NCBI RefSeq assembly: GCF_020662265.1
Contig: NZ_VEWM01000070.1
Span: forward strand, 1-64,000
Reading direction: 5' to 3'
DNA from: Psychrobacter sp. I-STPA6b
GTDB taxonomy: Bacteria; Pseudomonadota; Gammaproteobacteria; Pseudomonadales; Moraxellaceae
DNA: 64,000 bases
The first letter of the stretch is position 1; each line of letters opens with the position of its first letter. A program made the position numbers and the translations under genes. Shown here in pieces: positions 46,030 to 56,372 of this stretch. The notes beneath the pieces were generated by a model. The model saw only the letters and a list, made by a program, of their open reading frames with translations, did not search any database and was not told the DNA's origin.

Positions 46030-46784
46030 TCGATAATTTCAGCACTAATCGGCAGATGATCTGATAGCTCTGACCAAGGCTTCCCTGTATGTACCCATGC
46101 TCGTTTTACTTGCAAATTACGCACATAAATTCGATCTAAACTTAAAATAGGTAACATCGCAGGGAATGTTGCTAATAGCTTATGATGACAAAACTGAAAC
46201 GCCTCGGTCATACCCAGCTCACCCGTTAAAATATCACAAGAACGCTTTTTCCAATCATTAAAATCACCTGCCAATATCAATGGTTGATCTGGTGCAATCT
46301 CATTGCGCACATACTGCATAATGGTTTGGTATTGTTTTTGACGATCATGCTCAAATAAATTTAGATGCGCACATAATACCACCACTGGCTTTTCCCAACC
46401 CAGAGGCTGTACTTCACAATGTAGAACCCCTCTTTGCTCCAGCTTATTTACGGTAATATTGACATTGTGCTTAGGGTCAAGTGGATAACGGCTTAATACA
46501 GCATTGCCATGATGTCCATTATCATATTCACAATTTTTGCCATAACTATTTTCTAACTTTAAAAACTCACCAAACCACTCATGTTGTGATTGATCGGGAA
46601 ACTCATTATATTTCACCATACGCTTCAGGTTCTGACCCTGCACTTCTTGTAAGCATAATATATCAGGATTCACCGCCTTTAACGCATCAGCAATACCTTG
46701 TACTCGTACAAAGCGATTTAAGGGTGACATGCCTTTATGGATGTTATAGCTTGTTATTATCAGTGAAGTTGTTTTATTCATCAT
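46011..46784 (-). CDS. Endonuclease/exonuclease/phosphatase family protein
   Basis: The 257-residue protein has the metal-dependent EEP fold: the SYNIHKG start, the catalytic glutamate in CLQEVQG, the aspartate/asparagine pair in LAGDFNDW, and the C-terminal LSDHLPI. The substrate may be a nucleic acid or a phospho- or sphingolipid; the start SYNIHK...PDILCLQEVQ resembles the YbhP-like branch of unknown substrate. Its last codons form one arm of the terminator shared with rnr. Confidence 0.88.
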   Translation of the reverse strand: MMNKTTSLIITSYNIHKGMSPLNRFVRVQGIADALKAVNPDILCLQEVQGQNLKRMVKYNEFPDQSQHEWFGEFLKLENSYGKNCEYDNGHHGNAVLSRYPLDPKHNVNITVNKLEQRGVLHCEVQPLGWEKPVVVLCAHLNLFEHDRQKQYQTIMQYVRNEIAPDQPLILAGDFNDWKKRSCDILTGELGMTEAFQFCHHKLLATFPAMLPILSLDRIYVRNLQVKRAWVHTGKPWSELSDHLPISAEIIEKKTTL

Positions 46785-46962
46785 TATTAGTCGTAACTAT
46801 TACTATTGGTTAAATGTATCATATCTTTACTCTTTGGCTTTTGTAATGCGTTGACGATGATTGCAACAAAAGTTGAGAGTATTGCTCACTATAGCACATA
46901 ACATATTGCTTCTAGAAATACTCATCCCAAGCAACTCTGCACTTAGAAAACTCATCCATAAA

Positions 46963-46994
46963 AAAAGCATTGACCCTAACAGTCAATGCTTTTC
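46963..46994 (-). terminator. Terminator after the Balon homologue
   Basis: A 12-base-pair stem AAAAGCATTGAC/GTCAATGCTTTT with a seven-base loop lies about 60 bases past the stop and is followed by a T-run on the minus strand. Confidence 0.85.
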
Positions 46995-47054
46995 TTCTTG
47001 GGCTGCTATCAAAATGTCAAAATTTTCTTGATAGCAATGATTTATAAAGCGTTT

Positions 47055-48164
47055 TTAGTAACGAGTTACCAAGGCAATGGCTTGTTGCTCACCCATGATG
47101 TCGGCTGGTAAGAAAACAACTTTACCACCATTGTGCATAACTAGCTCGATGATTTCACCCACAGCATCATCTGTCACACCATCAGCAGCAGGGTCATCAG
47201 CTAAAGCTAATGTTTGTGCTTTCTCATCAATTTTTGCTGGTTGGATATAGCCCTGACGCACATATAATGTCTCTCCAGCACCTTGGAAAGCAGCTTGATA
47301 AACTTCTTGCAAATCCACACGGACTTGATCATTACCACGGGCTTTTTCAATCTCACCTAAAGCTTGTTCATGTAGCTGCTTGCGATATCCTTCAATGGCT
47401 TCTTGCACACCATCAATGATATGTTGAGCGCTACCATCTTCCAAATCTGTCACATTATCAACTGTTGCAACGATATTCTCTGGACGATCACACACTTCTT
47501 TATAGAAGCTAATATTACGTGCATCACCAACGATAACTAAAGGCATTTTATGCTCGCCCCATAGCTCTTGTACGCTTTTATCGACACGATTTAAGAACTC
47601 TTTTAAATAGTTATCTTCATTTGACGCTGCAGAACGGTCTGCACCACTGGTTGTATATAACGTAGTGTTTTCAATTGGGAATGGAATATGCGCCATATGG
47701 TTCTGCTCGCTATCGTTTCTATCGAACTCTTGTACCACACGGTCATTGGCTGCTTCAATCAAACGAGCATGCTCACGAGTAATAACAACAGCATAATAAT
47801 GCACTGCACTTGCCATATCACGAACAAGGTCACGTGTCGCAAAGCGTTTACCGATAATGACACGCTCTTCAGCATCTAGAGGCAAACGTAAAACTTGTGC
47901 ATCATCTTCACTAGCAAAGATTGCTAGTGTATCAAGGTTATAGTTTTTATCTAGCTCATCTGTTTTTGCATGGATTTTCTCCATGATAGCAGCGGCTTTG
48001 CGCTTATCATATTCATTAGTGATGCGCTCTTCTGCCACACTGAGCTGATTTTTTAGAGCAATTGGATCTTGCTCATTTTCTGGATGTTTACGATGAGTTT
48101 TTACAAAAATACTAACTGCTGGATCTGCTTGGATAGCACGTAAACTTTTTAGCGTGGCTTTCAT
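47055..48164 (-). CDS. Balon-type ribosome hibernation factor (baeRF/aeRF1-like)
   Basis: The 369-residue protein belongs to the bacterial aeRF1-like proteins (baeRF), the group that contains Balon, the hibernation factor described in the cold-adapted Psychrobacter urativorans. Features are the MKATLKSLRAIQADPAVSIFVKT start, the LRLPLDAEERVIIGKRFATRDLVR segment, a central pelota-like domain, a L30e-like C-terminal domain, and no GGQ peptide-release motif. Known behaviour of the family is entry into the vacant A site together with EF-Tu, even while mRNA is bound. AAGGA precedes the ATG. A spacer of about 680 bases upstream leaves room for stress control. The assignment rests on recognised sequence style, not on an alignment. 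Confidence 0.8.
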   Translation of the reverse strand: MKATLKSLRAIQADPAVSIFVKTHRKHPENEQDPIALKNQLSVAEERITNEYDKRKAAAIMEKIHAKTDELDKNYNLDTLAIFASEDDAQVLRLPLDAEERVIIGKRFATRDLVRDMASAVHYYAVVITREHARLIEAANDRVVQEFDRNDSEQNHMAHIPFPIENTTLYTTSGADRSAASNEDNYLKEFLNRVDKSVQELWGEHKMPLVIVGDARNISFYKEVCDRPENIVATVDNVTDLEDGSAQHIIDGVQEAIEGYRKQLHEQALGEIEKARGNDQVRVDLQEVYQAAFQGAGETLYVRQGYIQPAKIDEKAQTLALADDPAADGVTDDAVGEIIELVMHNGGKVVFLPADIMGEQQAIALVTRY

Positions 48165-48847
48165 ATATTGTCCTTATTTTGTTGTGAATGATACTGTCCT
48201 AATGATGTTATTCAATAATCATTTGGTCAGCGTTAGTTTCAGTGTTAGTTAATAATCTCAAACTAACTAAATTAACAATAATCTTCATTAACTTCATATA
48301 CTTGCTTATGACTTCTACTCTATCAACCCTCTGATTTAAAAACCATAATAGCTTTGCAAGTAAATGCTATGAGTTTGTAAAATTTGTAAGATTTTTAGTA
48401 TAGTAGTATTCAATTATGATACAAAAGCACACATATTATGGCGAATTTTTATCCCACCCAACCATAAACTAAAATCAAAGTTATTATTAATTTTATATTA
48501 AAAATAAAGAATTAATATCAACTTAATAACTTATTGACCAGCAACATTCAATGAATGGGAAATACACCATAAAATCATAGATTAGTTACACAGATAACCA
48601 TGATAACTATATTAGGCTTGCAATTCATTATCAGAACACCCATCATAAAAGAAAAACATAAGCTGTTTATAGCTAATCATTATTGTTAACTCTCTATAAA
48701 ATCACGCACAAGATAAACAGATGTACTAGCTAAAGATTGACGCATTACCATTTATATATAAGCCGTACCCTTATAGAAATAGAAGATTTTATAGAGAGCT
48801 TTATAAGCTTTATCAAAAGTTAACCCAATCATTTATTTACGTTCTAC
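48165..48847. other. Divergent intergenic region between the Balon homologue and prlC
   Basis: This 680-base region carries no gene that I can support. It is AT-rich, with an eight-base inverted repeat GTTAGTTT/AAACTAAC near 48230-48270. It must hold the promoters of both divergent genes. Its length is unusual for this chromosome. Confidence 0.5.
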
Positions 48848-51049
48848 ATGGATATGTCTATGTCTCTTAACACTACACAAAATACCTTATCAACTGCTCT
48901 ACAACTGGTTGACTTTGAGCAAGTATCTCCTGACTCATTACAACTGGAGGTCCGTGAAGCCATCGCTCAAGCAAATCAATTTTTAGACAATCTGTCTGAT
49001 ACTCCCACTGATGCACAAACAGCGCTAGCAGAAGTGTGTGCATTTGACCATCTCAACTTGGCATTAGACCGCAGTTGGGGCATCGTATCGCACTTAAACA
49101 GTGTGATGAGTAAAGAAGATATCCGCCAAGTTCATCATGAACTTTTACCAGAGCTGTCTGCCTATGGTACACGAGTTGGACAACATAAAGCCCTGTTTCA
49201 ACGCTATCAAACCATTAAAGAAGATTCTGCATTTTTTGCGACACTAGAAACTGCTCGGCAACGTGCCATCGAATTAGCACTGCAAGGTTTTGAGCTATCA
49301 GGGGTAGCATTAGAGGAAGATAAACAACAGCAATATGCTGAAATTCAAAGCCAATTATCAACCTTATCAGCCACGTTCTCAGATAATATCTTAGATGCAA
49401 CCCAAGCCTTTGCCTTACCCTTAGAAGACAACCAGCTTGCAGGCATTACAGACAGTGGCTTGGCATTACTTGCACAGGCAGGTGAGCAATATAAAACCAA
49501 GCTGGTAGAAAGTCAGCAAAAATCTCAGTCTGAGGTTGATGCACTACCGACCCCTTATTATGTGGCAACATTAGATATTCCTGTATATCTTGCAGTGATG
49601 ACTTATGCAGATGACCGCACTTTGCGTGAGACCCTCTATAAGGCTTATGTTACTCGTGCTTCTGAATATGACAGCCATACCAACAGTAAAGGTGAGTCAC
49701 TAAATAATGCCGATATCATGCAACAGATTTTGGCACTACGTGAGCAAAAAGCGCAGTTACTTGGCTTTACTAACTATGCCCAGTTGTCTTTATCAACCAA
49801 AATGGCAGAAAGTAGTGAGCAGGTTGCATCATTTTTACGCAACTTAGCTGACAAAGCCCGTCCTTCTGCCAAACAAGACCTCACCCAGCTACAAGATGAG
49901 GCAAAAAAATATGATATTGATGAGATTCAACCCTGGGATAGTGCCTTTTTAGCAGAAAAAGTAAAACAAGATAAATTCCAACTATCACAAGAACAAATCC
50001 GTCCTTATTTCCCATTACCAAAAGTGATTGATGGCTTATTTACCATTGTTAATAAGCTGTATGGCATTCGTGCTATAGAGCATAGTGCAGATGTCACACG
50101 TTGGCATGATGATGTGCGTTTTTATCAGCTATTTGATGCCGATGATAGCTTGATTGGAGGCTTTTATTTTGATTTATATGCCCGTCAAGGCAAACGTGGT
50201 GGCGCATGGATGAGTGGATTCCAGTCTCGTTATCAATATCCAAAAGATAGCCAAACGGCAGACCATGATATTCGGCTTCCTGTCTGCTTTATGGTCGGCA
50301 ACTTTACACCACCTACAGATGCCAATAGCCCAAGCTTACTCACACATAATGAAGTATTGACCTTATTCCATGAGTTTGGGCATGGTCTGCACCATCTACT
50401 AACACAAGTTAATATCAGTGATGTCGCAGGTGTCAATGGTGTTGAATGGGATGCTGTCGAATTACCCAGCCAATTTATGGAAAACTGGGCATGGGATAGT
50501 GAGGGTATTGCTCTGATTAGCGCTCATGTAGATACGGGTGAGCCATTACCACAAGATAAACTCAATGCTCTGTTATCTGCCAAAAACTTCCAAAGTGGCA
50601 TGCAAACTTTACGTCAAATTGAATTTGCCTTATTCGACTTGTTAATTCATGCTGATAGCCCAGCACCCAATTATCAAGGTATCTTACAGACACTTGATGA
50701 TGTCCGTGCTGAAGTTGCTATCTTACCGACACCTGATTACAACCGCTTCGCAAATGGCTTTAGTCATATTTTTGCAGGTGGTTATGCAGCAGGCTATTAC
50801 TCTTACAAATGGGCAGAGTTGCTTTCTTCAGATGCGTTTAGTAAATTTGAAGAAGAAGGTATCTTTAACAGTCAGACTGGTAAAGCATTTCGTGACCATA
50901 TTTTATCTGTTGGTGGTAGCCAACCAGCGAAAGTTAACTTTGAAGCCTTCCGTGGACGTGCAGCAAATATTGATGCCTTATTACGTCACAGTGGCTTTAC
51001 CACTTCGGATGTAGATAGCAAACCAACCGCCAACAGTGAGGCAAGTTAA
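48848..51049 (+). CDS. prlC: Oligopeptidase A
   Basis: PrlC is a cytoplasmic zinc M3 metallopeptidase that degrades short peptides, including cleaved signal peptides. The 733-residue protein has the HEFGH zinc motif near residue 508, the FHEFGHGLHHLL context and a downstream glutamate helix (VEWDAVELPSQFMENW). It is about 50 residues longer than E. coli OpdA. Its stop overlaps the start of the YheV-like gene by one base (TAATG), so the two are translationally linked. Confidence 0.96.
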   Translation: MDMSMSLNTTQNTLSTALQLVDFEQVSPDSLQLEVREAIAQANQFLDNLSDTPTDAQTALAEVCAFDHLNLALDRSWGIVSHLNSVMSKEDIRQVHHELLPELSAYGTRVGQHKALFQRYQTIKEDSAFFATLETARQRAIELALQGFELSGVALEEDKQQQYAEIQSQLSTLSATFSDNILDATQAFALPLEDNQLAGITDSGLALLAQAGEQYKTKLVESQQKSQSEVDALPTPYYVATLDIPVYLAVMTYADDRTLRETLYKAYVTRASEYDSHTNSKGESLNNADIMQQILALREQKAQLLGFTNYAQLSLSTKMAESSEQVASFLRNLADKARPSAKQDLTQLQDEAKKYDIDEIQPWDSAFLAEKVKQDKFQLSQEQIRPYFPLPKVIDGLFTIVNKLYGIRAIEHSADVTRWHDDVRFYQLFDADDSLIGGFYFDLYARQGKRGGAWMSGFQSRYQYPKDSQTADHDIRLPVCFMVGNFTPPTDANSPSLLTHNEVLTLFHEFGHGLHHLLTQVNISDVAGVNGVEWDAVELPSQFMENWAWDSEGIALISAHVDTGEPLPQDKLNALLSAKNFQSGMQTLRQIEFALFDLLIHADSPAPNYQGILQTLDDVRAEVAILPTPDYNRFANGFSHIFAGGYAAGYYSYKWAELLSSDAFSKFEEEGIFNSQTGKAFRDHILSVGGSQPAKVNFEAFRGRAANIDALLRHSGFTTSDVDSKPTANSEAS

Positions 51050-51291
51050 TGCGATATCAATCTGACCGACCAAAACGACAATTTTTGGCAGGGGTAAAGT
51101 GTCCAAAATGTGAAGCACTTGATAAAGTGGTTCAAGTACAGATTTTTGTGCCTCAAGCTGATGAATACATAGAATGTACTGCCTGTGGACATACTGAGCG
51201 TCGCCCTGAATCGGTCAGTGGCGCTCAATCTTCTTTAATAAATACTGACATGCCAACAGGGACCAGTGGTACAGTAAAATTTATTCCATAA
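51049..51291 (+). CDS. YheV-family zinc-ribbon protein
   Basis: The 80-residue protein has two C-x-x-C pairs (CPKC and CTAC) spaced for a zinc ribbon and starts with RPKRQFLAG, as in the YheV/DUF2387 family. Function is unknown. It overlaps the prlC stop by one base, which suggests that it is an accessory to the same transcript. Confidence 0.85.
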   Translation: MRYQSDRPKRQFLAGVKCPKCEALDKVVQVQIFVPQADEYIECTACGHTERRPESVSGAQSSLINTDMPTGTSGTVKFIP

Positions 51292-51407
51292 AAGAATTCT
51301 ATAATATAATATTGATAAAACCTTTATAAATTGTGACGTATCTATTAACTTAGTATGGGTTTTTTTTGCTGGCTTTGTTATAGTATGCTCATTACCACTA
51401 TTATCAG

Positions 51408-52082
51408 ATGACTTTTAAGATGAAAAAATTGCAACTTAAAAAAAAGAAAACACCTAAAGGTAACGCTCCAAAAACACCTGAAGCACCCAAACCACAGTCT
51501 CAACCAAAACAAACAGTAAAAGCTGGTGCCCCCAAACCATCGACACCAGGAGCGCCACCGCCATTACCACCAAGTCGTAAATCTGTCAGCGATAAACAGA
51601 AAATTATTGTCTTTATTATTATGGTGCTCATCATGCTTGCCGTGGCATTATACCTGATGATGTCACTAACACCACATGAGGCCGTAGAAGAAACTCCAGC
51701 CAATGAAACGGTCACTGAGGTTTCTTCTGAGGAAGCGACTGATGGTGAGGCGACAACAGAAGAATCTGCCACAGATGAAGGTGAAAGTTCAGATGCCTCT
51801 ACTACAGACTCTCCAGCTACTGAAACAGCCAATGTAGTAATCTCTGAGGAAGACTTACCAGATCCAAAAGAGATTTTGAACGCAGAAATACCTGCCCAAC
51901 CAGAATTAGCAAAAGAAGAAATTGACCGTCTAAGTGACATGGAAGCTCGACTGGCTGAACAAGAAGCACTTATTAATGAGCAGTTAATGACTGCTGAAGA
52001 AATCAGTGCCAAAAAAGCAGAACAAATTGCTTTACTAGAACAGCAAATTGCTCAACTAGAAGCAGAAAAGAACAGCCAGTAA
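51408..52082 (+). CDS. Single-span membrane protein with coiled coil
   Basis: The 224-residue protein has a lysine- and proline-rich cytoplasmic start (PPLPPS near 50), one membrane span at about 65-87, and an acidic T/E/S-rich stretch. A C-terminal coiled coil (about 170-224) is rich in E, Q and A. The topology suggests N-in, C-out with a periplasmic coiled coil. An alternative start at ATG 51420 would remove four residues. No family is recognised. Confidence 0.7.
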   Translation: MTFKMKKLQLKKKKTPKGNAPKTPEAPKPQSQPKQTVKAGAPKPSTPGAPPPLPPSRKSVSDKQKIIVFIIMVLIMLAVALYLMMSLTPHEAVEETPANETVTEVSSEEATDGEATTEESATDEGESSDASTTDSPATETANVVISEEDLPDPKEILNAEIPAQPELAKEEIDRLSDMEARLAEQEALINEQLMTAEEISAKKAEQIALLEQQIAQLEAEKNSQ

Positions 52083-52280
52083 ATAAAAATATATAGAATG
52101 TTTCATTGCTATTCTATGAATGATGTATATGCCAAGGTAAAGCCAGAGGCTAATGTGTAGGTTTATCAATAATATTGACCTTTATATTAGCCTCTAACAT
52201 ACTGTATCTTTTTTAGACTGCTTATCGATGTTATCAATGCGGTTATGCTTCACCACAGATAATAGGAATAGGACAGCAAG

Positions 52281-52859
52281 ATGGCAACCCTACAACTGAT
52301 ACATGCTCCTTTTTTACAGCAGTCGGCTCAGCTATTTGTCTTACCACTTAGTAGTGCAGGTATCATCCTAGACCCCATTCTTGCCCGTTGTAAAACACTA
52401 TACCCTGATAACTACGCTCTCTACCGTCGTGCCTGTATTGAAAAATCACTTACTGAAGGGGACTGTCTACTTCACCAGCGTCAACGTACTACTATTGGTC
52501 TTAATACCAGCAATAATGGCAACCAGCCGCAGTATATTGCTAACCTAATTGTATCTGACCACCCCTACCACCCCACCCGAAAGCGTTGGCTCACAACATC
52601 ACTAGAAGCTCTTAATAAGCAACTATATCCACTAATTCGCTATGAAGGACTGCGTCATATTGCCTTATTGGCTCGTCCATTAATTTATACTAGCTATGAC
52701 AATAATCTAGAAAATGTCGCAATCACACCACCACCTGCTGAGCTTAATGTCCCAACGCTAGATTGGCAGAATGATATTTATCCACTCATTCAAGATAAGT
52801 TACAAGATTTACCTAGATTACGAATCAGTGTGCATGTGCCAAGAGATATTGAAATTTAA
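52281..52859 (+). CDS. Diverged macro-domain-like protein
   Basis: The 192-residue protein has a pattern like the macro domains of the DarG group. ILDPILARCKTLYPDNYALYRRAC matches the segment where macro domains have MGKGIALQFKxxYPxNYxxYxxAC. VSDHPYHPTRKRWLTTSLEAL matches NFPTKxHWxxxSxxxxI, and TLDWQNDIYPLI matches GGLDWxxVxPLI. The glycine-rich ADP-ribose loops are not preserved, so ADP-ribose binding is doubtful. No DarT-like toxin is adjacent. Function unknown. Confidence 0.55.
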   Translation: MATLQLIHAPFLQQSAQLFVLPLSSAGIILDPILARCKTLYPDNYALYRRACIEKSLTEGDCLLHQRQRTTIGLNTSNNGNQPQYIANLIVSDHPYHPTRKRWLTTSLEALNKQLYPLIRYEGLRHIALLARPLIYTSYDNNLENVAITPPPAELNVPTLDWQNDIYPLIQDKLQDLPRLRISVHVPRDIEI

Positions 52860-52965
52860 ACATCGATCCTAATCAATTAGGCACTTTTTTAATATGTCTT
52901 TATTTTGATAATCTCCATTATCTATCACTTGATAGACTCTTTGTTTAAATGCTTGTAATAGTTAT

Positions 52966-53418
52966 TTAGCCAATAAGCTCCACTAATTGACCTCTCTTAT
53001 CTAAAAACAAAGTATTTAAACCCTCATAATAATTTTCACCCAATAACTCAAAGAAATCATCAAATCCTCCATATAATTTACCAGAGTATGAAACATATAA
53101 AGCTAGATGACCATTATAAGCTGAACCAACTAAACAGAGTCCTTCGTTAATAGTTTGACTATAAATGCCATTCGCCAAATCTGGAAAAAAGTTTTTTACT
53201 ACATATTTTATGTCAAAAGAAATAGCTTCCATTGTTTTATTTGTATTTCTTGGAAAACAACCGATTAGCTTATTGAATTCACAGATAAAATCTATAGCTT
53301 TTTCATTAATAATGAAACCATTTTCTATAAGAATAATTTGCTCATCTTGTGAATCTACATATCGGTTAGGATACCACCCCATATCTAAGAGATAACTTTT
53401 TGTGTTTTCATTTAACAT
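52966..53418 (-). CDS. SUKH-3-like immunity protein
   Basis: The 150-residue protein shows the SUKH-3 pattern. It has a LLDMGWYPNR start, then a glycine- and asparagine-containing region, FICEFNKLIG, a long middle, the GLCLVGSAYNGHLALYVSYSGKLYGG strand pair, and LLGENYYEGLNTLF. SUKH proteins neutralise polymorphic or contact-dependent toxins. No cognate toxin gene is in the window, so it looks like an orphan. I start at ATG 53418 behind GGAG rather than at GTG 53424. The gene is more AT-rich than the neighbours. Confidence 0.75.
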   Translation of the reverse strand: MLNENTKSYLLDMGWYPNRYVDSQDEQIILIENGFIINEKAIDFICEFNKLIGCFPRNTNKTMEAISFDIKYVVKNFFPDLANGIYSQTINEGLCLVGSAYNGHLALYVSYSGKLYGGFDDFFELLGENYYEGLNTLFLDKRGQLVELIG

Positions 53419-53547
53419 TTTCACTCCAGTTTAGTTGCTTCTTGCTTTAATCTCCCTAAAATTATACTAGAATCTGTCTAGACTACGCTTGTTATATCAT
53501 CTATTCCTATATTTGAGTCAGTATATTTTTGAAATATCATCAAAAAA

Positions 53548-53703
53548 TTAATGCTTCCATTGGTGTTGTGATAGCCATTTTTCATAAATTAAAAATATAT
53601 TTTTTAAACCTTGAGAATTTCTATATTTTAAAAACTCTAATAGCATATCAAAGGTTTTTCTTACCAACTTTAGATTAGCATCTTTATATTTATAGAACTG
53701 CAT
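53548..53703 (-). CDS. Possible 51-residue protein or gene remnant
   Basis: A short open frame on the same strand as the SUKH gene and about 130 bases upstream of it encodes a lysine-, leucine- and tryptophan-containing helix-like peptide. There is no clear ribosome binding site and it is short, so it may be the C-terminal remnant of a toxin or immunity gene. Confidence 0.3.
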   Translation of the reverse strand: MQFYKYKDANLKLVRKTFDMLLEFLKYRNSQGLKNIFLIYEKWLSQHQWKH

Positions 53704-53739
53704 GAATTAAGCTTATATTTTATTCTATGACACAAAAAA

Positions 53740-53775
53740 AACCGCCTTACCATTATTAGGTAAGACGGCTTTATC
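53740..53775 (-). terminator. Terminator after pnp
   Basis: An imperfect stem AAACCGCCTTACC/GGTAAGACGGCTTT with a T-run on the minus strand follows the pnp stop by about 35 bases. Confidence 0.75.
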
Positions 53776-53809
53776 ATACAAATTGAGTGACTAAAACACT
53801 TATTGCTAA

Positions 53810-55912
53810 CTAGTCTTGCTCAATACCTTTCATAGTCAATTTAATGCGACCACGATTATCCACATCTTGTACCAAGACTTTAATGCTCTGACCTTCTTTA
53901 AGGTAATCAGAAACATTTTCCACACGCTCATCAGCGATTTGCGAGATATGCACTAAACCATCAGTATTTGGCAATACAGTCACAAACGCACCAAAATCAA
54001 CAACACGAGCAACCGTACCTTCATAGACTTTACCTACTTCTACCTCAGCAGTGATTGCCTCGATTTGGCGAATGGCTTCTTTTGTTGCCGCTTTATTTTC
54101 ACCAAAGATACGGATTGTGCCGTTATCATCAATATCAATCACAGCGCCCGTATCTTCTGTTAACTGGCGAATGGTTGCACCACCTTTACCAATCACATCA
54201 CGGATTTTGTCAGCATTGATTTCAATCACTGCATAATTTGGTGCATGTGCATTGATTTCTTTACGGCTTGCTGGCAATACTTCATTCATCGCATTTAGGA
54301 TATGGATACGACCAGCATGCGCTTGTTTTAGTGCTTGCTCCATAATCTCAGCATTGATGCCTTCAATTTTGATATCCATCTGTAATGCAGTAATACCATC
54401 TTTTGAGCCAGCTACTTTAAAGTCCATATCACCTAAGTGATCTTCATCACCTAAGATATCAGACAATACCGCAAAGCGATCACCTTCTTTTACCAGACCC
54501 ATAGCAATACCAGCCACAGGTGCTTTCATCGGTACACCTGCGTCCATCAATGCCAAGCTTGCACCACAAACTGATGCCATTGATGATGAACCATTCGATT
54601 CAGTAATTTCTGATACCACACGTATTACATAAGGGAAGCGCTCACTGTCTGGTAGCATGGCTTGCACCCCACGACGCGCCAGACGACCATGACCAATTTC
54701 ACGGCGTTTTGGTGCACCTTCACGCCCTGTCTCACCAACAGAATAATGAGGGAAGTTATAATGAAGCATAAAATGATCTTGCAGGGTACCTGCCAATGAA
54801 TCAATTAAGTTAACATCGCGGGTGTTACCTAATGTGGTGGTTACAAGTGCTTGTGTTTCACCACGAGTGAATAATGCCGAGCCATGCGTATAAGGCAGAA
54901 CACCTACTTGAATGTCTAATGCACGTACTGTATCTAAATCACGTCCATCAATACGTGGTTTACCTGACAAAATATTATCACGCACTGTGCGATATTTCAG
55001 TGTTTCGTAGATTTCTTTGATTTTTGCTTCATTTTCAGCAAACTCATCAGCTTCTACATCACCTGCTAAAGCATCAATGGCAGCTTGTTTAATCTCATCT
55101 AGTTTTGCATAACGGGCTTGCTTATCTGTGATGGTATAAGCTTCAGCAATCTGTGCGCCAAACTGAGCGGTTACTTGTTCTTCTAGCGCTTTATCCAGCT
55201 CTGGAGATACAAAATCTTGCTTCTGTACACCAACTTCTTCTGCTAATGAGACGATATTATCAATCACAATCTGTTGCTGCTCATGACCATATAAAACCGC
55301 ACCTAACATTTGGTCTTCGGACAGCTCACGTGCTTCTGACTCAACCATCAACACCGCAGTTTTTGTACCTGCTACAATCAAATCTAAATCACTACGCTCA
55401 AGCTCTGCGATGGTCGGGTTTAGTACATACTCACCATCAATAAAGCCCACACGAGCTGCACCGATAGGACCATTAAATGGTGCATCAGAGATAGCCAAAG
55501 CTGCCGAAGCACCAATCATTGCTGCGATGTCTGCATATTGCTTTTTATCTGATGAAATAACGGTCGCTGTAATTTGTATTTCATTGACATAGCCTTCTGG
55601 GAATAGAGGGCGGATTGGACGGTCAATCAATCGTGATGTTAGCGTCTCAAACTCACTGGCACGGCCTTCACGTTTGCCATAACCACCTGGAATTTTACCA
55701 GCAGCATACATTTTTTCTTGATAATTAACTGTCAATGGAAAGAAGTTTTGTCCTTCTTTTGCATCCGCTTTTACCACGGCTGCAACCAAAACAGAAACGC
55801 CACCCATATGTACCAATACTGAGTTGGCTTGGCGTGCCATGCGTCCAGTCTCCAGCACGACTTTTTGATTGCCGTATTGAAATTCTCGTGTTGTTGTCTT
55901 AAACATTGTCAT
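53810..55912 (-). CDS. pnp: Polyribonucleotide nucleotidyltransferase
   Basis: PNPase degrades RNA from the 3' end by phosphorolysis and is part of the RNA degradosome. The 700 residues comprise two RNase PH-like domains with a helical linker, a KH domain (about 555-615, [15 protein letters not shown]) and an S1 domain (about 620-690). AGGAAA precedes the ATG. The gene is last in the nusA operon but is separated from rpsO by a terminator and a leader of about 460 bases with a 10-base-pair hairpin. In E. coli the equivalent region is cut by RNase III and controls pnp. Confidence 0.97.
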   Translation of the reverse strand: MTMFKTTTREFQYGNQKVVLETGRMARQANSVLVHMGGVSVLVAAVVKADAKEGQNFFPLTVNYQEKMYAAGKIPGGYGKREGRASEFETLTSRLIDRPIRPLFPEGYVNEIQITATVISSDKKQYADIAAMIGASAALAISDAPFNGPIGAARVGFIDGEYVLNPTIAELERSDLDLIVAGTKTAVLMVESEARELSEDQMLGAVLYGHEQQQIVIDNIVSLAEEVGVQKQDFVSPELDKALEEQVTAQFGAQIAEAYTITDKQARYAKLDEIKQAAIDALAGDVEADEFAENEAKIKEIYETLKYRTVRDNILSGKPRIDGRDLDTVRALDIQVGVLPYTHGSALFTRGETQALVTTTLGNTRDVNLIDSLAGTLQDHFMLHYNFPHYSVGETGREGAPKRREIGHGRLARRGVQAMLPDSERFPYVIRVVSEITESNGSSSMASVCGASLALMDAGVPMKAPVAGIAMGLVKEGDRFAVLSDILGDEDHLGDMDFKVAGSKDGITALQMDIKIEGINAEIMEQALKQAHAGRIHILNAMNEVLPASRKEINAHAPNYAVIEINADKIRDVIGKGGATIRQLTEDTGAVIDIDDNGTIRIFGENKAATKEAIRQIEAITAEVEVGKVYEGTVARVVDFGAFVTVLPNTDGLVHISQIADERVENVSDYLKEGQSIKVLVQDVDNRGRIKLTMKGIEQD

Positions 55913-56372
55913 ATAATTTTCCTAATTGGGATAATACTACTAAATAGCTGTCTGACTTATCGTTCTGGTAGTGCCATTTACTGACAATATCTGGCTATAT
56001 GCCCATAAATTGAGCCAAAACAAGCCAACATATCGATATGTAAAAATAGCATACAAAAAGTAAAAAACAGCCAATAATCAAGGCTCTCTGCTAACCATAA
56101 TACAATCATACTATAGTAATGCTACTACAGATGTTAGCCTCTAACGCTTTTATTCTTCTCAAAAATACAAGCGTTAGAAGCCATGCTTATCAAAGATACC
56201 CTGCTCTATTTTACAGATAATTGTGCCTATTGACCAATTTATCCTGTCACTTATTAGATTAATTTTTTCTAAGAATGGTGACGATTAAATATTTATCCTG
56301 TGAGCTTAATATTTATTAGTAAGTCACAGTGTTATCTTACAATCATGCCAACACCCACGGACATGAAAAAAA
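55913..56372 (-). promoter_or_regulatory. pnp leader with promoter and long hairpin
   Basis: A candidate promoter on the minus strand has a -35 box TTGGTC (56232-56237) and a -10 box TAAAAT (56208-56213) with an 18-base spacer. A hairpin with perfect 10-base arms TCTAACGCTT/AAGCGTTAGA (56140-56149 and 56169-56178) lies just downstream. It resembles the RNase III-processed leader hairpin known for E. coli pnp; that role is inference. The rest up to pnp has no gene. Confidence 0.55.
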
